This document shows, piece by piece, positions 47,201 through 60,293 of a stretch of 64,000 nucleotides of DNA. This stretch comes from Phyto melanocephala (Eukaryota; Arthropoda; Insecta; Diptera; Rhinophoridae). Where the stretch lies: assembly GCA_941918925.1 (NCBI GenBank), contig OW799234.1, positions 110,707,128 through 110,771,127 of the forward strand, written 5' to 3'. Every line of letters starts with the position of its first letter. The first letter of the stretch is position 1. The notes below the pieces were generated by a model. The model saw only the letters and a program-made list of their open reading frames with translations, was not told the DNA's origin and searched no databases. The translations under genes and the position numbers were made by a program.

Positions 47201-48343
47201 TAAATTTGGCACTGCTCTTATTTCCTACAACAATTTCTGCAAAATGTTTCCCAATAAACCAACTCAGATCCGAAATGTTACTGAACTAAAAAATAATCTT
47301 GTCTTAAATAATTTTCTACAACTTTTCATAAGCATAATTATGATAGGTTTATCAAGATAACAGTAAATGAGGTATATAGATGCTGTTGTTTTTTTAAGTC
47401 TCTATTCTTATTGTGTTCCTTGATGAGTGAAGTTATGTAGAGAATAGCATAACATACATACATTTATGCATTAGAAGAGCAAAAATAACTGAAGAACTTA
47501 CTATTTATTGTAATTTAAATTAAGATTCTACAGTTGGATCAATCGGTTTCTTTAGTTCTTTTTTGGCTAGTTTGGTATTTTCGTGAACCGCAATGTAATT
47601 TAAATGGGATTCATCAAAAAGATTAACTATGTTGTTGGCAAAAATGCACTAAAGGAACTTTTTGAAGCTTAAGCGTTTTTGTAATAAGTTTGTTACAAAC
47701 TATTTATGAATCGATTTGGTTTGTGGGGTTAAGATTGAATGTAGTACCAATTGTTATACATTTGGTATGCCACCATTATTTAACTGATTCAATTGTAATT
47801 AGTTATTTTCTAATTTTTTTAAACTCCATTAAATGACCAACGAAAATTATTCTTACCCTCCCATTTTTTCCACAAAAAATGTGGTACGTAGAAACACAAA
47901 GCCTGGCCGAATAATACGAAGGGCACCCATTGATAATAGGCATGTCTCTTAATGGGTTCTTCTTGTGTTTCGTATGGACCAATACCCGGTTGAAATATGG
48001 CACCACTTGACAAGGCAGAATTATTTAAATGACGCACCTACAAAGAAATTCATTTCACGTAAAAAAAATATATTGCAATGCTTGTGAATATTTCAAAAAA
48101 AGGTCTTACCAGTGTAAAGGTTGATGTAAAAAAACAATAAGTATCAATCACATGCGAGGGTATAGTATCCGATATACATTTGATATGTTCACCAACATAT
48201 TGACGGGAGCACACCAATATAGTGGCAACTACTAAAATTATAAATGTCCAACGATAATGCAATCTAAAAACTGTATTATCTATGATTACACGTTTTGAAT
48301 TGAATTTCAAAAACGGTGTCACTGAACTAAATGTTTTTAACAT
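44219..48343 (-). CDS. Inx7: innexin 7, gap-junction channel subunit
   Basis: Four exons with canonical GTAAG donors and AG acceptors: 48343-48110, 48037-47857, 45159-44628 and 44534-44219, totalling 1263 bases and 420 residues. The protein starts MLKTFSSVTPFLKF and has four membrane segments (about 31-48, 114-132, 201-223, 284-306), the YYQWV innexin signature (112-116) and two cysteines in each extracellular loop (56, 70; 256, 274). Blocks HYRWTFIILVVAT, RRTMIDRMRLNQSWGAHLVF and FHKYGPSGSLQMHD match Drosophila Inx7 over the other family members. Innexins assemble into hexameric or octameric gap-junction channels between cells; fly Inx7 acts in embryo and nervous system (known for Drosophila). 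The frame is intact. Intron 2 (2.7 kb) hosts a family B element and a MITE; the others are short. Confidence 0.95.
45501..45640 (+). mobile_element. truncated MITE related to 37670-37846, in Inx7 intron 2
   Basis: Shares GGGTACACTTATACA then GGTGGCGGTGCCAGC, and CTCTCCTTTATGCTC, with the 37.7 kb copy; the right end is missing. Confidence 0.55.
45731..46912 (+). mobile_element. family B element B3, in Inx7 intron 2
   Basis: Starts AACAAGTAAGTGCACTATAT with the TTCGGC(TGT)GCCGAA hairpin, ends CAAAATGAATATACCCCCAA. It lacks the mariner found in B1, B2 and B5: GTGTTTTACTTCGATATGCTAG (45879-45900) is the empty site. Orientation opposite to Inx7 transcription. Confidence 0.8.
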
Positions 48344-48965
48344 TTTTGCTTAATTTTATTTTTTATTATTTTTTTTTTTTTTTTGTATTCGTGTTTCTTT
48401 ATAACTATGAGTAGAACACCTATGTAAATATAATTGCTGCAAAAAAATTATAAACGTGTAAACTTTAATTTGAAACTTTTTTATTTATTTTTTATTTAAA
48501 TTTTTTTGTTTGTTTATTTTTTCATAAAATCGTTTTAACGCGCTCTAAATAACGTCCTCTTCATGACGTTTGCAATACATTTCGTCAACTAAAAATTTCT
48601 CTTTAATTCCTATCAACTCCTAGTCCCGTTGTATATTTTTCTTACAATATTCACTCTATATGGAAAATTATTCTCAAGTTATTATTTTTTTTTTCTTTAT
48701 ATTTTTATCAGAACATTTAGCATGTCCATGTACACACTTTTTAGTTTTCTGCTGTTTCAGTTTATTTTTTGAGTTAAATATATTATATTTCTATTAAAAA
48801 TTTTGCTTTCTTTGTTGTTGTTCGATTATTATGATAAGATAATATTTCTTTAAGTGTAATTTGAGTAAAAAACTTCTCATTGATTAAAAATAAGTATATG
48901 TCTTAAAACAGAAGTGGAAAAGTTTTAGTCCACTGAGAAAGATAAATATAGTGTTAATCTATCTA
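48344..48965. other. upstream region of Inx7
   Basis: T-rich; no core promoter element that I can assign. A run of T lies at 48366-48385. Confidence 0.35.
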
Positions 48966-49783
48966 CAGGGTGGTTCAACCAAAACGCACGAAATCAAATA
49001 AAAGGTTTTCAGAAAATTATCTTAATATTCGTTACTGTAAAAGGATTTATGACAATTATGTGTAAAACAAAATATCGGCCAAATGCACGCTACAGCGATC
49101 CAAATTTTTAATGACACTAAGACACGAAGGTTCAACGTTGTTAATGTACCATTAGCTCCATTAGCTCTTGAATTGTTCTTGACTTATTGACATACACTTT
49201 TTCTTGTAAATATCACCAAAGAAGTCCAGCAGTGTCACATCACATGATCGTAGCAGCCAATTAACATTGCCACCATCCTTTTGAAACCACATATCACCCA
49301 GCTCCATATAATCAATTTCTCGCCACAAGAAGTCCCTTATCTACTTGACCGACCTAATTTAAAAAGAACTGCAACCCGATAACGCCGCCAGCCAAAAAAA
49401 ACGCAACAAACAGTCACTTTTTGTAATTGCTTTTTAACAATCACTCGTAGATTCTCATTGCCGAAATTCGTTAATTCTGCTTGTTAGTTAATATACTGAA
49501 GAGAAAATATGCTTAAAATAATTTTCTTTGCCAAGTCATTATACACTTCTATCTGTTCAATCAACAACTCGGCATATTTCTGTCGATTATATTATTGATT
49601 TTGATTATTGAACGCCCAAAAAAAGACTTAATCAATCTAAACGCGCTGTTCAATTGTCTACCTCTCCATGGTGGAGTTTATGAAACACTGAAACAAATTA
49701 ATGTCGAATAAAGTTGAACAAGAAAACTTGACATCAAGGTGTTACTCACAATTAACATCTTACATTATGATTGGACCACCCTT
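48966..49783 (-). mobile_element. mariner relic
   Basis: Ends CAGGGTGGTTCAACCA and the complement AAAGGGTGGTCCAATCA, flanked by TA (48964-48965, 49784-49785). On the minus strand broken frames give NKQN, a VTVC-like stretch, GGVIGLQFFL, DMWFQKDGG and LLRSCDVTLLDFFG, the mariner catalytic core with the second catalytic region altered and several stops. Confidence 0.7.
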
Positions 49784-50073
49784 TAGTACAATTGGTTTGT
49801 GGTGTACTAAAAGTATAATAACCATTAGCCAATAACCAATAAACAAATGTTTTAAAGTTGATTTATAATCTTTAAACTAAAACATACACACATGACTGTT
49901 TACAATTAAATAAAAAAGTGTACATTGCAGTTGATAACTTCACAAAGTAATGTTTTCAAAATGCTTTTAAAAAAATATAATTCATTTTTACAACTCCTCT
50001 CGTATAAATATATAACGATTTTTTTTAATAGTCAATTTTTGCTTGTTTGGAAATATATGTCTATCTCTTAATA

Positions 50074-50921
50074 CAGTACACTCCCGATAATATGAACCAA
50101 TTTTTACTGAGGCTGTTTACGTTTTCAAATTTGTTCACGTTTGCGAACATGAAAACTTTAGAACAAACCAGAATGGTACAGCAACACATATGACGCTCTA
50201 ATAATTAAATTAAAAATTAGATTTATAATTTTTTTTTATATCTTATATCAAAACTAAGAAGAGGAAAATTAATTGTAGAAAAAAAAATTCTATATTTTTC
50301 TTTGATAATTATTTTGTTTGATCATTTTTAGCACAGCTTTTTCTTAAATACTTTATAACACTTTTATTATGTTTTGATCAACTTTTTCATCCCTTTTCAA
50401 GACTTTATCAAATGCTTCCACTACATCATTTGATTCTATATTAATTTCAGGCTCATCTATTGTATCAAAAATTGCAGAATTTTCGTAGATTTTTTTTCAA
50501 CATTACAATACAAAATTAGATTAATTAATAATTTAAGAATTGAACTTTATTGGGAAACAAGCTTGTGGGCTTGCCAGATTTCTCTACTACTTAAAGGAAT
50601 AATATCAGCGTGGTTCTTATAATAAAATATGTATTAGTTTAAAAATATTTTAAAAATACTCACTATTAAATTTATTATATTATTTTAATAAATTAATCAT
50701 TTTTGTTAGTATGTTTATAGAGAACTAAGTATTATTCAGGTTCACACGCAAAAATCGTAAACATATTATTGTGCTTGGACTCCCCGAATTTAAAAACTAA
50801 ATACAAAATGTAAAACAATTTAAGTTCGAAAATTTCTTACACAATTTAGAGCTTTTGGACTATGTTCCGGATTTAGAGTAGTCTATGTTAAACAAGTTTT
50901 CTTGTTTTCAAGAGTTCACTG
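50074..50921 (-). mobile_element. second pogo-like element
   Basis: Ends CAGTACACTCCCGATAATAT and, inverted, CAGTGAACTCTTGAAAACA, flanked by TA. GTTCACGTTTGC-type motifs are near the left end as in the 32.9 kb element. A minus-strand fragment (FDTIDEPEINIESNDVVEAF, about 50395-50480) could be the acidic C-terminal tail of a pogo transposase. Length 848 bp, so deleted. Confidence 0.7.
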
Positions 50922-51182
50922 TACTTCTTGATTAGTTTAACCTGTATGCATGTGTATGTGTACATGTTTGCATCAATGGAATAGAAACTTGCAATGTAAC
51001 TTTAACCAATTTTAAGACATTTAATTTACTAGAACATTTGCACACACACTAAGTTTCTCCAACAATAAATTTTTATGATTTTAAGAGTTTTCGGTGCCAC
51101 GCCCAAGTAAATATTTTTTAAAATTATTAAACCGAATCGATTCTTATAACACCCCACACACATTCACATAAAATTATAATAA

Positions 51183-51770
51183 AGGGTCCGCCATCTAACG
51201 TTTTTTTTTTTACAACTAGTGCTTATTTTGTCAATGGTAACATTTAGCTCATGTCTGATTTGACAGATAATTAGTTTTATCCTTCCGCTGAACGAATATG
51301 GTTGCGTTTTCGTTTCGCTAAGTGGGCCTGCGATCGACTTACAGAAGATGACGATTTTGCCAAAAAAATCATCTTTTCAGATGAAGCTCATTTTGATCTT
51401 GGCGGGTATGTAAACAAGCAAAATTGTCGCATTTGGGGCACAGAAAACCCGCACGCATACATTAAAAAGCCGATACACCCAAAACGAGTCACTGTTTGGT
51501 GCGGATTTTGGTCCAGAGGCATAATGGGGCCATTTTTCTTTGAAAATGGCGATAGTTATCGGGCCATGTTGAACGAATTTTTTGTTCACAAAAATTGAAG
51601 AGGCAACATTTGGTTTCAACAGGACGGCGCTACGTGCCACACAACCAAAGCTACACTTTTTTATAGCATTTTCAAAAAAAAAAGTTATTTGGCGGACCCA
51701 AATAATAAGAAACGTAGTCAGTGCCACACCAAAGGCAGAAACACATTTAGTTCTTTTTTACGCCTAAGAA
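51183..51770 (+). mobile_element. mariner relic with two catalytic aspartates left
   Basis: Left end AGGGTCCGCCATCTAACG. The frame at 51302-51598 gives the middle of the transposase: FAKKIIFSDEAHFDLGGYVN (first Asp), CRIWGTENPHAYIKKPIHPK, VTVWCGFWSRGIMGPFFFEN. In another frame WFQQDGATCHTTKATL (51611-51658) keeps the second Asp. The N-terminal DNA-binding part and the DLTPLD region are missing; no right TIR found. Confidence 0.75.
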
Positions 51771-52661
51771 ATAAGGAAATAAATTATAGGAATAAAAAAC
51801 AAAGAAAATTGAATTAAAATAAAAAGATAATGTTCATGTAGAAAAAAATTTTCTACAACGATTATAGTTAATTACTAATTTTAAATAATTTTTTATTTTT
51901 CAATATAATACAATATAATCATATAATTAGTTTTAAAAAGTAAAACTTTTGTGACATTTTGATAAAAGATCTGCACAATTTTTTTTTTAAATATTAGTTT
52001 AACTAGCTATGGAAAAACTGATACTTTATATATTCACTCATGGTACAGACCATATCAGTGAAACTGTGGAAGGCATATCATAAGCAGTGCAAATTTTTAT
52101 GACGTTGACTTTGAAGTAACGAGTTAAATACAAATTTAACAGAAAAATCAGAATGGTCTTCTCAGAATAGTCTTAATATCTTATTATGATGGATAACCAC
52201 AAATAAAAAGGTTTTTTTTAGCTGCATATAAATTTATCGAAAACAAAAGTCGATTAAAAAAAAATTCGCATAATTAATTTAATTGATATTTAAAACAATC
52301 AAGGGTGATTGAATGAGTAAATATAATGTTAATATGTAGGTAAGTAGTGGTGTTGAAAATATTACTCAATTTTCTTTAATAAAACCATTGTTCACTAGTG
52401 TTATTAATATCGACAGACTCATTTTATATTTCACAAAAATTAATATCATTTTTATACAAAGGAAGTGATAACAATGAAGTATAAGCGCAATTTTCAAGTA
52501 CGATTATTTTAAACATAGAATACATAGAAAACATAGAATAAAAATATTGAGCCTAAAAGAGGTTCTACAAACTAGTTTTTTTTTACTTTTTTTATAATTG
52601 ACTAAGAAAAATCTAATAAATAATATTTATATTATAGAAAATCTATTATAATTAGCATTTT
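51771..52661. other. AT-rich stretch, nothing recognised
   Basis: No coding region or repeat boundary found. Confidence 0.4.
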
Positions 52662-53400
52662 TACACCCTTCACCTGTGGTGCACAAGGGTATATATAGCT
52701 TTGTCATTCCGTTTGTAATTTCTACAATTTTTATTTCCGACCCCATAAAGTATATATTTTCTGAAAGCTTATAAATAGAGGAGTCGATTAAGCCCTGACC
52801 GTCTGTCCGTATATCCGTCTGTCCGTCTTTCCGTCTGCCCGTCTGTCCGTGTGTTGGTTGAAATCAACTTTTAGAAGCAACTATATGTTCCTCAGATCTG
52901 TATATGGTATCAATCTCTTGGAAATATCCAGGAATGAATCGCTATTGAAATTCAGTACAATCGCCCAATAACTTTCTGAGATATGATCAAAAAACCACGA
53001 CCACCTCGTTTTTTTTCACAATTACAACAACAACATACATACATACATACATACATACATACAAAAAAAAAATATTAAAAATAAGAAAAAAATAATAAAA
53101 AAAAACTAAAAAAAAAAAATTTTTAAAAAATTTAAAAAAAAATTTAAAAAAATTTTTTAAAAAAATTTAAAAAAAATTTTTAAAAAAATTTAAAAAAAAT
53201 ATAAAAAAAAAAATAATAAAATATAAATAATATATTAAATAAAATAAAATAAATTTTTTTTGGCTCAGCTGGAATTCGATGCCACATTTATTCTAACGTG
53301 TACGTATGCACGTATTTTATATGAGATTGTTATTGCATGACTACACGTTGTGAAGGGTATATAAGATTCGGCACGGCCGAATATAGCACTGTTACTTGTT
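52662..53400 (+). mobile_element. family A element A8, core inverted
   Basis: CCTGTGGTG-subfamily ends as in A3 and A7. As in A7 the core is reverse-complemented, reading A-rich DNA and then GGCTCAGCTGGAATTCGATG (53260-53279). The (CATA)n run on its left is the longest in the family. Intact 3' hairpin and ACTGTTACTTGTT end. Confidence 0.85.
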
Positions 53401-53629
53401 CAAGTTCGAATGGTGCTGTACACGTTGTAGGGGGTTATTTTTATTTTTGGTTATTTGTTTGTATTTCTTTAAAATCAGTATTTAAATTTCAAAAAAAAAA
53501 AACACAGTAACATGCAGTCGCTGCTTTTACTATTGACTTTTTAATGGAAAAGCATAAGCAATGACCCCACCAAAATTTGAAAAAATTAACTATTTACGTT
53601 TTATATTATAAAAAAAAATTAACTTATTG

Positions 53630-54362
53630 CACGCAGAGAAAAACCATGGTTACGACATGATCATGACGGTCATATTATAGTTTCTATAACAATATTTGTT
53701 TGTCTGTCGAAAACAAGTAATAGTTATTTTTGTTTTATTTCATCATAAATTTTGTCACGATAATCAGGCATTTGTTTGAATTGTATCATTTAATGATTAC
53801 TTATCGTAAAAATTTCAAAATGGTTATCATTTAAAAATAGTATGATTTAAAAAAATTAATTTGACAAAAATAACATTATATTCGAAAGCATTAAAATTAC
53901 AAATAATCATTAAATAATAGGAGAGACAAGAGTATGATTACAAAGTGATCAAGCTATGACTTTTTAACAATAATTTGATTTCAATTGTTCTTCTTCTTGC
54001 TGAATAAATTTTTATTATTTTAAAAGTTTGAAATGTTAAAAAAATAACAAATATTTTGAAAAATTAAAGAAAATTTACAAATAAACGAGAGAATGTAAAA
54101 AAATATTGGTATAAAAATTGCAATTAAATTGGTAAGTACAATCAGTATGTGTATGTTACAGCAAAAGACAGTAATTTGCTGTAAAAAAGCAAAGATTGTC
54201 GGTTTCAATTGTAGTCATACATATGATTATTGAATGATACTTAAATTAAACACAATAATGATAACTGGTAACCATTATTATTCTTAACCATAATCATACA
54301 ATTCAATTATAGTATGTTGCTCTTCGATTATGGTTACCACAACCATATTTTTTCTTTGCGTG
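53630..54362. mobile_element. 733 bp AT-rich MITE-like element
   Basis: Ends CACGCARAGAAAAA followed by YATGGTT, inverted at the two sides (53630-53652, 54340-54362). The interior is non-coding and full of ATCAT/ATGAT and GGTTACC motifs that pair across the element. No clear target duplication. Confidence 0.55.
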
Positions 54363-54898
54363 TGTAGTATAAGATTTTGACGTCCCCACCCCGAGAAAAA
54401 AAATTAAAACTTTATCCACAGCCGTAAAAAATTTGTAGCTACGCCAATGAATATTGTACGCAATGGATATTAATACCCGTATCAAAATTGTAAAAAAATT
54501 CGAACTCACTTCCCTTAAATATAAACAATTTAAGTTTTAAATTCCTAAAACAGCTTTTTAAGAGTTTAATACAAAAAAATCGCCAAAAATTGTATTCAAA
54601 AACATTAGCGCTTTTAAACACTTTTCTTAACTTACAAATACTTATTGTACCTTCAACTCTTCTTTAAACTTTTAATAGTTGACATATAAAGCTGTGAGAA
54701 TATTTTTTTAAATATTTGTTACTATTTTTCTTTAACTTTTAATAAAAAGTGTCAAAAAGGACAAGAGATATATAAGAACTTATCATGAATGTAATTGATT
54801 TCATTTCAGCAATCGGTAAGTTACTACATACAAATTATTTTAAAATATTCTTAGACATTTTTTTATGAAACAAAAAACCCAGTGTTGTACAGTAAAAA

Positions 54899-56682
54899 TA
54901 AGTAAGAGCACTATATTCGGCTGTATCGAATTTTTGATACCCATCACCAATTTGAATACTTTTTTATCACACAATTTATTATTTTGTTATTAACAGTAAT
55001 CGCTATTGAATAATTTCTTTATGCTAAAATATGTTTTACTTTCTTTGTGTAACTTCCATAATTAATTTCCTTAAATTTAGTCTTACAATGAAACAATAAG
55101 AATTTCTTCTGATACTGACTATTTTTATACCCTTCACACAGTGAAAAAGGGTATATATAGGTTTGTCATTCCGTGTGGAATTTCTTCAATTTTCATTTCC
55201 GACCCCATAAAGTATATATTTTCTGAAAGCTTATGAATAGGGGAGTCGATTAAGCTCTGTCAGTCTGTCCGTCTGTCCGTGTGTATGTTGAAATCAACTT
55301 TTTGAAGCCCCCCGATATCGCATGGACCCGGGTGGGGTATTAAAATATCAAAAATATTCGGGAGTAGATCGGTATTGAAAATCAGAAACATCGGTTCATA
55401 AACAACTAAGATATGAGCAAAAACCCACGACCACCTCGATTTTTTTTTCACAAAAACAACATTACAACAACAACATACATACATACAAACGTGTATACTG
55501 GTTAGAGAAAACGTGGCATCGAATCCCAGCTGAGCCCAAAAAAAAATTTTTTTTTATATTTTTAAAAATTTTGTTTTTAGTTTCTTTTTTATTTTTTTTT
55601 TATTTAATATATTATTTATTTTCTTATTATTTTTTTTTTAATTTTTTATTTTTTTTTTTAAATTTTTTTATTTTATTATTTTTTTGTTTTGTTTAATGTT
55701 TATTATATATATTTTAATTATTTTTTTAAAAATTTTTTTTTTTAATTTTTTTTTTAAATTTTTTTTAAAATATTTTTTTTTTGTATTTTTTTTTGTATAT
55801 TTTTTTAAACATACAATAAGATAACAATGGGATGTTTTTATTTATGTATGTTTTTTATATGTATGTACGTATATCATATGGAATGGTGATACAAACTACT
55901 GTTATTGCATGACTACACGTTGAGAAGGGTATATAAGAGTCGGCATGGCCGAATATAGCGCTCTTACTTGTTTTCAATAATTTCGTATTTTTACGAAATC
56001 TAAAAGCAAAATTTGGTACCCAGATGTAGTTAAAAAAGTATGGGTATGTCACCTCTTAATATAATAATATATAATTCTGGTGATTTTATGAGCTTTTTTA
56101 ATTCCATTAACAGTAAATTATCTAAGATTTGGGTGTTGAAGTAGGCGTGTCAAAGTAGTTTCTGCTGATAAAATCAACTTACATATTTCAATATAGAGTC
56201 CTTTCTTCTTAGAAAATTATTCTCCATAAAGAAATTATATGAATTTGAGATAAAGCGTTAACGTAGGCGTGTCATCTTAATTTTCCATTATAAGAAGTCT
56301 TTCTTTTTTTCTTACTCACTAAATATATTTTTGAAGTGTCATCACTCCAAGTCAATGCGTTTAGACACTATTACGTTGTATTCGATGTTGGAGGTACATT
56401 GGTTTTTTGACCTAATCTTGCATTACAACCTATAATTCTCTTCCTAATATTTCGATTTAGACCATTTTCAATACAAAACAAATAAATATTCTGGTAAAAT
56501 TTAAGCTCCTTTTTCGGTTGGAGCTCTATCGTGTTTTCAACATACGGACAGGCAGACGGACATAACTAGATCGTCCTAAAATGATACATTGATATGGGTT
56601 CTAAAATGGATATTTCGAGGTACTACAAACAGTATGACAAAATGAATATACCCCCACCATTTTTTTGTTGGTTAGTATAAAA
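54899..56682 (+). mobile_element. family B element B4, interrupted by A9
   Basis: Starts AGTAAGAGCACTATATTCGG, ends GAATATACCCCCACCATTTT. The mariner site is empty (CTTTCTTTGTGTAACTTCC near 55040-55056). A complete family A copy is inserted at 55126-55972, after which B sequence resumes. Confidence 0.75.
55126..55972 (+). mobile_element. family A element A9, nested in B4
   Basis: ACAGTGAAAAAGGG subfamily; full 5' hairpin, short (GTCY)n, normal-orientation core, long T-rich stretch, 3' hairpin variant TCGGCATGGCCGA and CTCTTACTTGTT. Confidence 0.85.
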
Positions 56683-57499
56683 AAGTACATTAAAAAAATA
56701 TGTATTTCTATTGAAATTATTTATCTAAACAATTTTACAAAAAAACAATGTTGCATCATTAGGTATTGACACAAAATTGAAATTATTGTTGTTGCTCTTA
56801 GGTGTTTAAAGTAGAACACATTGACAAACTTAAAAAATTTTCAAAATAAATACTTGTAGTAATTTTTATAATGAAATGAACAAAATATGTACATTGTTTT
56901 TCGATAAGATATTCTTTTTTATCAGCCTTCTTAAAATAATGATGTTGTAAAAAAAAAAAATAAACCGAAACTAAAAAAAAATTATCAATTGTTTATAAAC
57001 GCATTTTTTAAACTATCATGTTTTATCTGGAAAAGAATAAAAAATCACAGAGAATCACATTAATGAAAAGAAAAAAAATATTTGATTTAAATCTAAAAAT
57101 ACTTAAAGAGTCATACTTTTAATGTGAAGTTGTCATACAATAAAAACCTGATTTTTTTTTTTGTTTTTCTGACACATGTCTTATTTTTATGTTACCAAAA
57201 ATGTGATTTGTCAAACTTAACTAATCTGTTGCCAATTTATTGTAGCTTCGCGTAATTATTATTTCGTGCTTGAGCCATAAATTTTTATCAATACACATAT
57301 GTATGTACATACATATATATACATATATGTACATATATATTATTAAGAACAATTCCTAAATAATGAACAATTAAAAAAAGTGTTTTAAATTAAATTATAA
57401 TATATTTTTGAATTTTGAGTGTTTTTATACATAAAAAATAAAATTTATAAATACATTTTTGTTTGTAAATGATAACAAATTAGAGTTATAAAAATTATA
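56683..57499. other. AT-rich stretch with a TACATA run
   Basis: 57295-57335 is a (TACATA)-type run. No gene seen. Confidence 0.4.
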
Positions 57500-57504
57500 T
57501 GTTG

Positions 57505-59473
57505 CACAGAGGAGTATTTGGCCTGAAAAGCTTGCCAAAATTATTAAGCGTGTTTTCTGAATTAAAAGTTTTAGTGTTTTGATAGTTTTAGGTGTTGTAT
57601 GATATAAAAAGTCTAGTGGCAGATTTTGAAAAATAACACTGCGCAACAAAAGTACACTGCGCAACAAAAAAAAATTTTGTCTGCCCTAGAAATAAAAGTA
57701 TGTGGACTATTTGGATTTTGATGCCCTTCATTCAAATCTGTATTCCGTTTTTCTCTACTACGTAAAGATTTTCTTTAAAGGCGCGGCATATTTCACCCCC
57801 TAAATCTTTGGGTTGCCTAATATATTTTGTCATAACTTGAAAACGGGTTCTCTGATTTTAATAGGAGGATTAGAAGATGCACCCTAAAATTTTGCTTAAG
57901 CTAACCAAACACATTTCTTTTCTATCTATTACTATTTTGGAGTTATTAAAACTATAATGGCGAAAAAAAATTTTTCTGCAATATTTGTCAAATTTTTTGT
58001 TTTCATAATGCAATAAAAAAAATTAAAGAACCAAAAAGTTTCAATTTTTAAGATTTTTCCAAAAGCCACATTTCTAAGGAATAAAAGACGGTATAAATAG
58101 TAAAACTCAATTAACAAATGTTGATTTTAAAGGTTTAAACTCATTCTTGACAGACTCTATGTACATGCAAACATATGATTTACGGTCTAATTAAAAAATT
58201 TTTTTTTTAAATTGTAAGGCTCTAATAAAATACTAATAAAATAATTTAATACTTAATATGCGGAAAAGTTAAAGTAATAAAAATTTCTTAATAATTATTA
58301 TGTCGGATGTATATCCTTATTAGCTGCATCATCGGTGTCAGGAAGAAGAAGTGTGATGGTTTCTGATGAAAAAGATTTTTTTAATTACCCGTTCTCTTTG
58401 CGTACTGCAGCTGATAATAGGGTCACTGCTCAGAAATAACCTATTCAAAATATCTCAATTTGTATCGCTTCTTCTAAATTTCCTCGAATAATTCATACGA
58501 TATAATCGTAAGTGCTTATTTCTGGCCTCGGCAGCTTCTTTTGACAATTGGATGGTAGTCTGATACCTGGGTGCCCATTTATTTTTTATGTATCTGTATT
58601 TATTTTTTGTAAACTTATTTTTGTGATTAATGCTTTTAATAATTACACTTATTAGGTACGTATATTTTTTATTTTTTTAAACAAATAATGTTTTGTAGAG
58701 CAGGTATATAAAAATATATTTTATGGGGATGTGTGAGACATTCCCTTATAACTATTATTGATAATAAAGAATTTTTCAAATTGATAATTATAGGCAGGTA
58801 TTAACATTGTGAAGAGTTAAAAGTGATGTGAATAACAGTTGAAATCAATAATTCAAAATACATAAAAGTTTATGACGATATAAATGTATAAGAAAAAGTG
58901 CCTGATGAGCAAAAAATAGAAGAAATGTGAAAATTTAAAAAAATCGTCAAAAATAATGGCGCAAACTTTTTTTTTGTTTCTAAAATTAGAGGATTTTAGA
59001 TTTTATTGTGGTATCAAACATAATTCGTAGAGATGAAAACCCCGCTTTTAAAAACCTCTTCTTTTTCTTTTTTTGCAAAAAAAAGTATATATTTTTTTTT
59101 GTTTTTAGCTTTTCAACGAATTGTTTCAACATGAATATTCAACATATTGAAAATTTTTTTTTTTTTTAATAACTTTTGATCAAACCTTTCAGCGAAAAAA
59201 AAATCATTGTTAAACCTTTATTCGTTTAGCCGCAAAAAAATATCATATAAACATCCAGAAACCGAAAAAAAAACATTTAAATCTCATATGATTTTCTTCA
59301 CTTTCCTGACTTTAGCATGGTCTCAGAGCTACAAATTACAACTAAAAGTCTTCAAAATTTACAATATAATGTGAAATATTGTTGTCTGTCGAGCTGCATA
59401 CTTAGTTCTTAAGATTTCTTAAAATTCAGTTTTGCCTTTTTGGCCAGCTTTTCAGGCCAAATACTCCTCTGTG
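57505..59473 (-). mobile_element. decayed 1.97 kb transposon with 36 bp TIRs and 5 bp TSD
   Basis: TIRs CACAGAGGAGTATTTGGCC then TGAAAAGCTKGCCAAAA are inverted at both ends with one mismatch. TGTTG flanks both sides (57500-57504, 59474-59478). A minus-strand relic at about 58330-58560 reads IQLSKEAAEARNKHLRLYRM, NYSRKFRRSDTN, then after a stop DILNRLFLSSDPIIS. I recall similar unnamed transposon-like proteins in insects but cannot place the superfamily. ACACTGCGCAACAAAAGT occurs twice in a row near 57637-57671, perhaps the end of another insertion. Confidence 0.75.
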
Positions 59474-59478
59474 TGTTG

Positions 59479-60293
59479 TAAAAGTTAATTTTTTTTAATA
59501 TTTGATTTTTTTTAAGCTTGAGATCAACTTTTTTGTTTTTTTTATAAAAAATTATTTATTAGAAACCAATATTACGCTACCAAAAAATGGGTAGCTTCTT
59601 CAGGGTAAATATAAAACAAATTCAAAACAATTACAAATTGAAAAAACTATTTTGTAAAAAGGCGGGAAAATATTTTAATATTTATTTTTTTTAATTTTTT
59701 TTTTTTTTTTGAATTTTTTTGCTTTCCTTTTTTTTACTATATACCTATCTTAAAACAAGAAATCATGTACGCCAAATTTGCATCTGCCAAAGATGTTTAT
59801 TGTGTAACAATCGTTGTAAGGAAATTCATTATAAGGATATCAAAATACACTGAAAATAAAAAGAAAAGGCTAGCATAATTGAAATCAATTCACAATAGGG
59901 CATGCTTCGTTGTATAGAAGTTGGACTGTACTTAAGTATATTATACTTTTACGTATGTGTTTTTAATAAATCTTTAAGCTTATTGTTCCAAAAATTTCAA
60001 ACAAATCTTAATTTGCAATATGCATATTTGTAAATACCATTCAATTGGAATATATTTAGTAAAGTCAGTTTGATCCCTCTATATGTATGTCCACCAATAT
60101 TGATAAATTGTTTCATCTTTGCGAGTTTAGTAGTAGATAAATCAAATTATTTATTATTTTAGCTTTTACATAGAAAAAAAATCTTTGAAATAACAAAATG
60201 TGATATTTATTTCCAAAAAAAAGAAAATAAATAACAACATAACATAACGCGATAAAACTTTATTTTGGCAATATTTAGCACCATATGTTTTAT
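59479..60293. other. AT-rich stretch, nothing recognised
   Basis: T-rich runs at 59690-59740; no gene seen. Confidence 0.4.

Noticed and set aside
48118..48385. An alternative Inx7 exon 1 extending past 48110
   Set aside because: The frame runs on into intron sequence (VRPFFEIF...), whereas CTG|GTAAGA and TTTGTAG|GTG give a continuous Inx7-like protein.
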